Assembly (NCBI GenBank): GCA_029721515.1
Contig: CM056559.1
Span: 11,506,501-11,570,500 of the forward strand
DNA from: Synanceia verrucosa
Lineage: Eukaryota > Chordata > Actinopteri > Perciformes > Synanceiidae
Length of the DNA stretch: 64,000 nt
Direction of reading: 5' to 3'
Part shown: positions 1-9,750 of the stretch, piece after piece
Numbering within the stretch: position 1 is the stretch's first letter
Layout of the letters: the number at the start of each line of letters is the position of its first letter
The notes under the pieces: model-generated
Seen by the model: the letters and a program-made list of their open reading frames with translations, nothing else
What the model was told of the DNA's origin: nothing
Databases searched by the model: none
Program-made: the position numbers and the translations under genes

Positions 1-1593
1 CTGATAATATGTCCTTGGGGAACCGGTGCAGATTAAATTTACCATCTCCTGACAGGCAGCAGCGGTGGCCATCAGCAGTAGCAGGTACCTGTTCTTTACA
101 GTCACGTCATTACGTGGGGAGTAATCAATACATGAATAAAGAAGAAACATAGTCATTGGGACTATGAGGAAGCAGAGTCATTGCTTTAGCCTGGCTAAAG
201 ACCTTGACTAACAAGGAGGCACATTGGTGAGATCTGGATTACCGTCTGTTTGTGAGGGAGCCCAAGGGAAAGGGTGGTACAGCCAACATGGCTCCAACAA
301 GTGTCGGCAGGGCAGCCTAGCAGAGGCAGCTGGCAGTGCTTTGCTGGCTCCACACCTGGATGTCCCTGGTGCGCTGGTCGTCCATCGAGTTGTGCTGTGG
401 CTGCTATGGAAGTCCCAACACCAATGATGGATGCACTAACTCAAACAAACAAAGGGTTAGGAAGTCGACATGGCTGAGGATGGCTGCCTGGATAGGTTCA
501 GTCTTGTGAGTAACGGAACCTTCTCATTCTCAGTCCAGATTCCCCATTCCCTGGTTTATCTGCCCCAGAGTCTGTAAGCACGTGATAAAGAATAGTCTCT
601 GTGTGTGTTGTGAGAGTTGATGATCTGCTTTGCCTCAGTAAAAACACAGCCCCTCCCACAGACGAGATGAAACTGAATAACTTTGATGGAAATAAACATT
701 AACTTCAGGTCTCTATGGGTTGTACAGAAATACAAGATTAAACAACAGCAAAATACTGTAGTACTAATCGTCCATTTTTATTTATTGTAGCTGAAAACAC
801 AAGTAAAAAACTGCAACAGTTTGTGAATATGCAGTCACTCAATACACTGTTTAAACATAAAAAAATCCACAAAAAATCAACAAGGTTCCTTTACCAGTGT
901 GTTATAGAGATTATTATTGTTGTTATTATATTTCTCTTTTATACCAGTCAGTAGATTGTTTTTTCACATGACCTGCAGTTGAAGTCCGACCTGCCACTGC
1001 TCTCTGACTTCTGCGGTCACAGTCACATGATGCCTAAAACCTCTGTTATTCAACAAACTGTCATCATTCAAGACCACTTTCCAAGTTTTGATGACACCTT
1101 GGTGGATGAAAAGTCAGACCTGTGTTATATTTTGTTAGTTACTTTACATATGCTTATATGATTAATAAGGAGGTGATAAAATAAATTGTTGACACATGAT
1201 TTAGAAAACGTTACTGTATGAATGCAATGTAACAAACTCTGTTTTTATGATGACACTAAAAACTAAAAAATGAGAAGCTGCAAATGTGTAAAGTCTGATA
1301 ACTGTTGCACATAATGTCTGTGAATGTCTTCTGGCTTTCTTGAGTGAGCTGATTTAATTAAGTACTGTAGGTCAGCTGATACTGAGAACAGATGAGATAT
1401 CCTTAATCAACCAGTTGACTGTGACCTGGCTCACTGCTGTTCATTGATCCTCAATTGTTAAATTAGATAAGCAGCTGCTTATGTTACACACTTTCAACAG
1501 CCAACAGTGATTGTGATACAACTATTGTATATATACTTTGTAAATTAGTAGATTTAGCAGATTATCACATTAAAATACTTCAAATATTTTAAA
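1..1593. other. Spacer downstream of vtn, no gene recognised
   Basis: No exon, RNA gene or clear repeat could be supported here. Open frames are short and show no family resemblance. The region is AT-rich and must include the vtn 3' UTR at its right end, next to the stop codon at 1594-1596 (minus strand). I could not choose a polyadenylation signal with confidence. Confidence 0.5.
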
Positions 1594-4500
1594 CTATTTC
1601 TCTGCTCCAGCAGTGTCTGAACAGCCGAGCCAGTACTTGGCAATGGATCTGGGATATGGAGGACTGGCAAAGGCAACTCTCCTGGTCCTGAGGTCCACTC
1701 TGGAGTATGTTTCTAGAAAACACAGACAACAGGATTAATTTTCCCTATCTGGAGCGGATTGTGCTCCTTTTTCTGTGAAGCAAATCTGACTCTCACCCCT
1801 AATTTCCACCAGATGTGGAATGATGCCGTCATTTTGTCAGACCAATACGTTTCCGTTCAAAAAAATTATGTGCCAATTTCCACTGAATGCGGAAAGCCGC
1901 CGATGTGCCGATGCCTGCCGAAACAAAACAACAGAGCTTCTTTTTTTTGTCAGGCGTTGGCACACGGTGCTGAATTCATGCACTGTGTGTCGTCAGCTGT
2001 CTGGTGGAGTGACAGCAGGCGGATCTGGTGGGTATTGACGGATGACGGACGACAGACTCCCATTGGACGGCGGCGTCGTTGCGCATCCAGTGGAAATTAG
2101 GGGTCAGTCAGAAAACGTAACAGTACTTTGGACCCGTCGTCACCATCTGCATTCAACAAAACATTCCTTTATTCTTTTCTTTGATGACGCATAAACCACA
2201 TAACAGTAGCCTACTGAACATCTGGCAGAAATACAAGAACTGTCGGGATTTCATCTGTTCCTTAATCATGTGCAGCATATGAAACAAATTGAATAAGCTG
2301 AATGAACAAAATTAGTTTAAATGAGTTTCTGTCTGCCCTCGACATGTAACCCATGTCACAAAGGCCTTCTTTTATCATCTGTCTGAAAAAGCTGAACCAT
2401 GTTGATAAAAAACAGGTAAATGGTTCCCATGATCACCTTTCTCCTTGAATTTAGATCAAACAATTAAGTTATGTGACTTTTGTTATTGTTGAACGGTTTT
2501 TGTATGACTATTCATCTAGACTGCACTGCTTATGAATCTGTCCCTGCTATGTTACCTCCTTTAAAGAAGTAGATGCTCTGAATGGGCAGACTCCCTTGGA
2601 TGGGCTCCCAGTACGACCTGTCGTCTCTGGAGTCATAGTTGCCCCTGTTGTTCTGGTTGTAGCGATCTCTCTGTCTGTCTTGGTCCCAGTCTTGATCCCG
2701 GTCTCCAAGTCTTTCCTCCATCTCCATCCTCCTCTCGGCCAACCTCAGACCCATTTCCATTCCCCTTTCTGCAAAGCTCTGGCCCATATTCATCCCCCTC
2801 TCCACCATAGACTCCCAGATTGACGAGCGTCTTTGCCTCCTACGACCCCACTGCTGTCCATACTGCTGGTCCCACTGCTGTCCATACTGCTGGTACTGTT
2901 GACCCCACCGTCGGTCGCCATTGCGGCGTCTTGTTGGCATCCCGGCAGGGATGTAGATTCTGCCGGCCATGGCAGCATCCACTGGAGCTTTGAGGCCCCT
3001 CCAGTCCTTGTCAATGAAGTGGTGTTTGTCATGATGCAGAGGCACTGAAGAAGATCAGAAAAAAGCTTTAGCACCTGCCTCCAACATCAAACAAACAGAG
3101 ATTACCTATAACACCACAACTCACAGCCAGACAAGAGATCGGTGAGGGCACGTTCATAGTAGTCGTACACGTCAGTGTAGCGCCTGAACAGCGTGGATGG
3201 AGATCTCTCAGACATGGTGACACACTCCTCGTGGGACGGCTGGTGTAAAAACTCATACATGTGATACTGATCCCCTGAAGATACCAAACAAGATCTGACT
3301 TCATGTGAGGTAAGTTTTATGATGAGTATTTTCCACATTATCATAAAGTATTCTACAGAAATATCTGGAGACATTGTGTCTGTCTTTACCTTTGAAAAAA
3401 TAGACCTTCTCTCTTCCATTGTGACCAGGGGCAGGCAGAGCAAACGCTGCGTCCACATTATCGGGAATTCTGTCAAAGCCCACGGTGATATCTCGAGGGA
3501 AGTCCTCATCCAGCACACCGTTATCAAATCTCCAGTACTTACTTCCCTGATGGAGGTTTGTTTTAAAGTTATCTTCTTATTATAACAACAGGAGTCTGAT
3601 ATATTATAAAGATTTATTAATACAAGATAATTTCCCCAATGTCCCCACCTTGAAGATATATGTCTTCCCTTGACAGTTGATGCGGGTGAAGGCAGCATCA
3701 ATTGGCCCGCTGATGCCCCACACATCCTTTATGAGCTTTGGATAACCAGGAAGCACTGACTTCTGGTCCAGTTCAAAAAAGTACTCCCCTAGAAAAAACA
3801 CAGGCGTAATAAGCAGAAATACTCTCATCACATTACTATGTTTGAATGTTAGGGGCTCACTCACCTCTGAAGGCATATATGGAACCATTTTTTTGTTGCA
3901 GGAAGGAGTCAAAAGGCCTCCCACTGCAAGCTACAGCATCTGGGTTGGGGCTTTCAGTGGTGGCAGCTGTTGTGCCGTTGACAGTGGTTGCCTCTGTTGT
4001 GCTTGTGGCCATCTGTGGAATGGATGTTTTCTGATATATGGCATCCATCAGTCGTGAGGGTCTGACCATTTCTAGTGTTGTATCTGGATGTGACTGTGGT
4101 CTGCGACCAAAGTCTGAGATTGGTGTTGGCCTCAGCCGACGACTGATGCCAGGTGATGGAGTGGTACCTTCTGGCTCGCCATGATCATCCTCTGCAAACA
4201 CAAACGTGTTTCCATGAGCTGAGGGAGAAAAGTGACGTCAATGAACATCTTAGACTACCTCATCCAATCACTGTATTTCAAAGAAATGAGAGTTTTTTTT
4301 ACCAGTCATGTCACAGAGGGCCTCATAGTCGGGGCAGCAGTTCTTGTATTTCTTGCAATCCATGTCACACTGGCACTTATACTTGTAACGATCATAATCC
4401 TCACAGCGACCAAAACAGGAACCTGAAGAATTGTTGTTATATTAACACATAACAACTATTTTGTTACTGCATCAAGTAAAAATGTAATCATAAATTAATA

Positions 4501-5796
4501 AATATTTATCATATTTGCTATATTTGCTACTCTTCACAGTTTAAATTTGTATAAATGTTGATATTTGGAATGCTGGAAAGACAAAACAAGCAATTTGAGC
4601 AACAATTTGTGTTCTGGCCATTTGTGATGGGCATTTTTCACTGTAAGAATATTCATCAGAATAACTGATTATGAATATAACTGTTAGTAGCCATCCTGAC
4701 ACGGTGTAGACAGGCCACCCAGAGTTGATGCTGCTGCTTAAATTAATGAAAAGTGAATTAATATGTTGTTTAGGGTTAACTACTTTACGTAGAGCAGGAC
4801 ACAGCATTTGTCAAAAATAAAAGGTACATTATCAAGTCTTAATAAAACATAATAACAACCAACAACACTCCATTTGCATTACTCCTTAAACTTTATCAAC
4901 TTGAAAAGTAATTTTTAATGTACTTACCACCTGCTAATAGAGTGATTCCTTCAAGCTCGCCATAATCATCCTCTGCAAATGCAAACGTGTTTCCATGAGC
5001 TGAGGGAGAAAAATTATGTCAATGACCATCTTAGACTACCTCACACAATCACTGTATTTCAAAGAAATTAGAGTTTTTTTACTCTTCATGTCACAGAGGG
5101 CCTCATAGTCAGGGCAGCAGTTCTTGTATTTTTCGCAATCCATGTCACACTGGCAGTGATCCTTAATACGATCATATTCCTCACAGCGACCCAAACAGGA
5201 ATCTGAAGAATGGTTGTTGTATAAAAACATAACAACTATTTTGTTACTGCTTTAATAGTTAAAAATAATGTGTCAAGTAAAAATGTATTAATAAATTAAT
5301 AAATATTTATCATATTTGCTATATTTGCTACTCGTCACAGTTTAATACAGTTTAAATTTGTACAAATGTTGATATTTGGAATGCTGGAAAGACAAAACAA
5401 GCAATTTGAGCAACAATTTGTGTTCTGGCCATTTGTGATGGGCATTTTTCACTGTAAGAATATTCATCAGAATAACTGATTATGAATATAACTGTTAGTA
5501 GCCATCCTGACACGGTGTAGACAGGCCACCCAGAGTTGATGCTGCTGCTTAAATTAATGAAAAGTGAATTAATATGTTGTTTAGGGTTAACTACTTTACA
5601 TAGAGCAGGACACAGCATTTGCCACAATTAAAAGGTACATTATCAAGTCTTAATAAAACATAATAACAACCAACAACACTCCATTTGCATTACTCCTCAA
5701 AATTTATGAACTTTAAAAGTGATTTTTAATGTACTTACCACCTGCAGCAAAAGCCTGAGCGAGCAGAGCGAACAGCAGGACTACCTGCAGCCTCAT
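1594..5796 (-). CDS. vtn: Vitronectin with two somatomedin B domains
   Basis: Secreted adhesion and complement/coagulation-modulating glycoprotein of plasma and extracellular matrix. Ten coding exons (high to low): 5796-5739, 5202-5083, 4972-4928, 4422-4303, 4191-3865, 3788-3649, 3546-3390, 3274-3125, 3044-2556, 1712-1594. They sum to 1725 nt, 574 aa, with all phases consistent. The start gives a signal peptide (MRLQVVLLFALLAQAFA). Two eight-cysteine somatomedin B domains lie at about residues 20-59 and 75-114, each on its own 120-nt exon. A Thr/Pro-rich linker follows, then hemopexin-type repeats from about residue 200 (CSGRPFDSFLQQKNGSIYAF is close to human vitronectin) and a last repeat ending YPRSIAKYWLGC. 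Exon 9 encodes a long Gln/Tyr/Trp- and Arg/Met/Glu-rich insert. No RGD is seen. The donor at 3124 (GTGAGT) was chosen because it alone keeps the frame into exon 9. Synteny with sarm1 supports the call; which teleost paralogue (a or b) is not resolved. Confidence 0.93.
1785..2112. mobile_element. Non-autonomous TIR element in last vtn intron
   Basis: The ends are inverted copies. The left end at 1795 reads acccctaatttccacc and the complement of the right end (2104) reads acccctaatttccact; about 19 of 22 bases pair. The match extends outward (tctgact on both sides) after a 2-base gap. The interior is GC-rich compared with its surroundings and has no transposase frame. The flanking triplet aaa on both sides could be a short target duplication, but this is weak. 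I infer a MITE; the superfamily is unknown. Confidence 0.6.
4160..5750 (-). repeat. Internal tandem duplication in vtn (about 0.8 kb unit)
   Basis: Bases about 4160-4940 and 4960-5750 are two direct copies, offset 781-811 bases because of small indels. Each copy holds a linker-type exon, intron, SMB exon and intron. Over 4561-4880 against 5372-5690 I count only about four or five differences. The junction falls in a coding exon (4928-4972): its 5' part matches the linker exon that starts at 4191, and its last bases plus donor (GCAGGTG then GTAAGT) match the end of exon 1 at 5739. Both parents are phase 1, so the reading frame survived. Confidence 0.9.
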
Positions 5797-6404
5797 GTTG
5801 CCGCTGTTCTGTGAGAGAACAGAATGAAAAAGTAATGATGGGCCATGTACTTATAATCATTGGAAACATGTGTCAGTCACCCTGCTTCATTGTTTACTTT
5901 AACCTTATTAGCAAACTTCTTTCTACTTGAGCAAACTGAGAGAGACGTGCAGGCAGAAGGAGGTCTTCTAATCAAGTTACTTTTGATTCTATAATTCATT
6001 TAGTGACACAGAGCAGTGATTTTCTCTCTATAACAACATAATCCTCTGTTATTTTATTATTCACTTTCAGGACAAGACTTGACCTGAATGGATCTTGTAA
6101 CATCAGCATGTACTGGCCTGATGTGTCATAAAACAGTTTAACACACGGTTACTAGCTGGTAAACAAGATTTTACAACTGGAGAAAAATGTGACAAAGTGA
6201 GAACAGACATCTTTGTCTTCATGTGTATGTGTGCACTTGTTTCCATAATGTTTTTATTTGTCATAATGATACTTTTCATAAGTGCACAGCCCCACTGGTT
6301 GACTGCCCCTCTTGGTGTCCCCAAAAATGCAGCAAAAATGCCCCCTTGGATGCCCCTGTGGTAGATAAAATCATCCTTTACAACACAGGCATGACCGTAT
6401 CTCA
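5797..6404. other. Upstream region of vtn
   Basis: This contains the vtn 5' leader and promoter on the minus strand, plus the start of the vtn-sarm1 spacer. The short leader next to the ATG is plausible, but I could not fix a TATA box or transcription start. No other gene is seen. Confidence 0.4.
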
Positions 6405-7460
6405 CCAACAAATTTCAATACTCCATCTCCATTGACAAGTGCACATCCCAGTGACACATGGTGTCCCACAAGGCTTTGTGCTTGGTCCCCTCCTTTTCAT
6501 TCTCTACATGCTACCCCTTGGAAACATAATCCACCACAATGGACTCCAATGTCACAACTCTACTTATCCACAAAAACACACCTGCCACAGTCTCCACCCT
6601 CACAAACTGCCTCTCTGCAATAAAATCATGGAGGATCATCAATGTCCTCAAACTCAATAGCAATAAATCTGAAATTATCATCACTGGTCCCAATCTCTCC
6701 TCCCCTCCACCCAGGACTTCACACTCTCCATTGACGGTCACACAGTCACTCCCTCTCCACAGATCAGAAACTTTGGATTCATTTTTGACCCCACCCTCTC
6801 CTTCCAACCACATGTCCTTCAAATCACCAAAACAGCCTTCTTTAACCTCCGTAATATTGCCTGCCTTTGTCCCACCCTCTCTAAATCGCCACCAAAACTC
6901 TGATCCATGCCTTCTTTTCCTCCGGACTCGATTATTGCAATAGTCTCCTTTACAGTCTACAAATCAGACTGTAAAGTACTATGTACAGGGCAGTTCAGTG
7001 CTATGTAAATATGTACAGAAATCAGCTACCCAGTTACTCACCCACACCTGCTCCAGAAACCACTGGCTCCCCATACACCAGTGCATCCTCTTCAAGATCC
7101 TGCTCATTGCCTACAAATCCCTCAATAACCCCGCCCGTCCATACCTCACTGACCTTCTGTAGCACTACCACTCGTCCCTCGGACTCCAAACTCCTCACTC
7201 CTGTCACTAAATCCAAGCACTGTATGGGGGACAGGGCCTTTGCCATAGCCACCCCACCCTCTGGATCTCTATCCCCACACATCCGTACCTCTGACTCACC
7301 ACATTCATTCAAAAAAGTTTAAAACTTACCTCATTAAAGCAAGCATTTAACCTCCATTAACATTTCACCTTGTTATGCTCTGTTTTAGTTAAGTTAACCA
7401 TGTTGTCCTGTCTCTTCCTGTTCTATCTTGAAAGTAACCCTCCCTCTTGTTTCAGATCCC
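6405..7460 (+). mobile_element. Degenerate L2-type LINE fragment, reverse transcriptase C-terminal half
   Basis: Pieces of a non-LTR reverse transcriptase in shifting frames. [20 protein letters not shown] at about 6458-6525 is the RT region that precedes the YADD catalytic box. Next come [11 protein letters not shown] and [15 protein letters not shown] (6590-6690), then TVTPSPQIRNFGFIFDPTLSF and TKTAFFNLRNIACL-like segments to about 6950. The C-terminal HWLPVHQCILFKILLIAYKS-like part runs near 7060-7110. Frameshifts and stops break it throughout and the 5' portion is absent, so it is dead. The motif order matches fish L2/CR1-clade elements. Confidence 0.8.
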
Positions 7461-7506
7461 TTTGCTTCCTGCCCTCCTGTTTTTCCCATGTCTTTTGATT
7501 GTCAAG

Positions 7507-7800
7507 GGCGGCACGGTGGTGTAGTGGTTAGCACTGTCGCCTCACTGCAAGAAGGTACTGGGTTTGAATCCTGGGCCCGGGGCCTTTCTGTGTGGAGTTT
7601 GGGGATTAGGTTAATTGGCTAATTTAAATTGACCGTAGGTGTGAATGTGAGTGTGAATGGTTGTCTGTCTCTATGTGCCCTGCGATGAGGTGGTGACTTG
7701 TCCAGGGTGTACCCTGCCTTCTGCCCTAAGACAGCTGGGATAGGCTCCAGCCTCCTGCGACCCTATGAAGATAAGCGGTAGATAATGGATGGATGGATGG
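7507..7800 (+). mobile_element. tRNA-derived SINE, family A, copy 1
   Basis: Begins gcggcacggtggtgtagtgg with an A-box-like stretch, then gggtttgaatcc, which fits the pol III B box. The conserved body (tttctgtgtggagtttg, ggattaggttaattgg, ccagggtgtaccctgcc, gctgggataggctccag) follows, with a GGAT-repeat tail. About 45 bases of the middle are missing compared with the copy at 52021. The same family occurs at least five more times in this window. Confidence 0.8.
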
Positions 7801-7971
7801 ACAGCCTATTCTTGTCAAATCAGATATCAGATCATATCAGCTAGCTTATGAGGATGAAGAGGAAGCTGCGGGAACATTCACACATACCAATCATGCCATG
7901 CATACAACGAAATCTCACTCAGGGGCACTGTAAAGCAGAGAAGTAATGAAGTACAAATATTTTGTTTTATA

Positions 7972-8002
7972 ATATATATATATATATACGTGTATATATA
8001 AA

Positions 8003-8058
<56 letters not shown>

Positions 8059-8100
8059 TATATATATATGTATATATATTAAATATAAATATTATATATA
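7972..8100. repeat. (AT)n microsatellite
   Basis: About 130 bases of almost pure TA dinucleotide with a few interruptions, in the spacer between vtn and sarm1. Confidence 0.95.
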
Positions 8101-8264
8101 ATAAAACAAAATTTTTACTCAAGTCTCTTTTTCCATAAGTATCTGCACTTCTACTCAAGTAAAGAATGTGAGTACATTTGCTACCTCTGCTGAAAAGGGG
8201 AGAATAAGGAGAAGGATTCTAGGGGCCCATGGTTATAATACTGACAAAATAATATGACACTAAA

Positions 8265-8596
8265 GTTAAATAAGTGAGCAAAAAAAGTTTTTGGCTCAGC
8301 CATTGCTCTAAACTGGCAGCCCTGCTGTTAGCTTAGCATAGTCACTGTAATCCATTGTTGCCAGCTGGCATGTCCTTGCAAAAGTGATTCCAAATAATTC
8401 ATTTTTTTTACTAATTACTACTCATGACCTACATTCACAACAAGCACAAATGACAATGGAAATTAACACACATGTATTGACTACTGAGCTGATTTTGACT
8501 TGAGAATATATTCCAGCAAAGCACCGGCAAAGCACTGCTGCCAGTTTAGGGCAATGGCTGAGTTGGTGAAAAAACGCTTTTGCTCACTTATTTAAC
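8265..8596. repeat. Foldback element with about 65-bp inverted arms
   Basis: The left arm 8265-8327 (ttaaataagtgagcaaaa, ctcagccattgc, taaactggcag) is the imperfect reverse complement of 8531-8596. The arms are separated by about 200 bases of unrelated sequence. The spacer holds no open frame of note. This looks like a foldback-type MITE; I could not define a target-site duplication. Confidence 0.7.
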
Positions 8597-8609
8597 TCTC
8601 GACTAAATT

Positions 8610-9750
8610 TCACATAGGGGTGGAATATTCCTTTAAAGGTACAGACAGAAACAGCCTGTTCTCAGCAGAGCTCAATACAGTGATTTTTAACTGGCTGGAA
8701 TTCAGGACCAGGGCTGAGTTTGGGGTAATACACTTAAAAACAATGTTGTTGGACGTCTGAGACCTATATAAAATTGCAGAAAAATTGTGTAATAGGTAAC
8801 CTTTAAATTATATTTGCAGTATTACATCTATTCCTTATCAACATATTATCTTCTGATATTCGGATGAAACTGTGTCAACCAGCACTAAAGTAGGTTTCCA
8901 GAGCTGTTTGTGGGATTTATTTAATAAAATAACCAAATAGTTCCATAACAGTCTTGACAGATATTGTAAGCAGCACATTTTAATCATAATCAATGCTGTT
9001 TTTCAGAGGGTTTTCTCCTCTTCCTCCAGCAGAGGGCCTGCAGGGTGTCCATGCATCCCTGAGTGAGATGCAGGGACTGAGGAGAGGAGGAGGGTAGGCT
9101 TCTTTTGCTCTTCATCACCAGCAGTGTCAGGAGCCGGTGGGCGGTGTAGACCCCTGAAGATAAGATACAGCTGCGGATGCTGACCAGAGGCTGCGATAGG
9201 TCACCACTGGTGAGCAGAGTATTTCTGCAGGGAGACGAGCCGCTGCAGTGCGACAGATAGACTCAAGGTGGGAGGAAGAACTGAATGAATAAGCAGCCTC
9301 TTTGTCTGCAACACACAGACAACAATAGTGTTTTATGATAAGGAAACAAGTCAGATTTCTCTGTCGAAACTCTTTTAGTTGAGGCCATGTGTGCTTAGAC
9401 TTTGCCTCTTTAAAGACACTCGTGTTTTAATGCATGAAGTCATCGGTGGGATAAAAGGCACAAAGGAGCAGCTAATGACATGCAGACAGACCTGAGACCT
9501 GCTCAAGATCTGCTCATCAGTGTTCATGGGCTTACTGCCAGGGATGACAAAGACACAGAGAGAGGTGATGCAATTTGCCGAAAGCTGTCACTTTTGATTT
9601 ACACGCCGTGATTTCCAGCTGTGGCCTTGCTTGACGCACCAGAGGCAGCAGGCTGGGTCTCTGGGAGGGATCAACAAACAAACAAACAAACAAACAAACA
9701 GGCCTCAGTAAACAAACTGCATCCACAGGATCTGACGTTTCTGCCGGTAG
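8610..9750. other. Upstream region of sarm1
   Basis: No further gene was found. It holds the presumed sarm1 promoter and 5' leader and a short (ACAA)n run at 9672-9700. A gggataaaaggc string near 9449 could be a TATA-like element, but nothing confirms it. Confidence 0.4.

Noticed and set aside
1759..2100. 113-residue open frame on plus
   Set aside because: It lies wholly inside the TIR element in the last vtn intron and resembles no protein; the GC-rich body explains the lack of stops.
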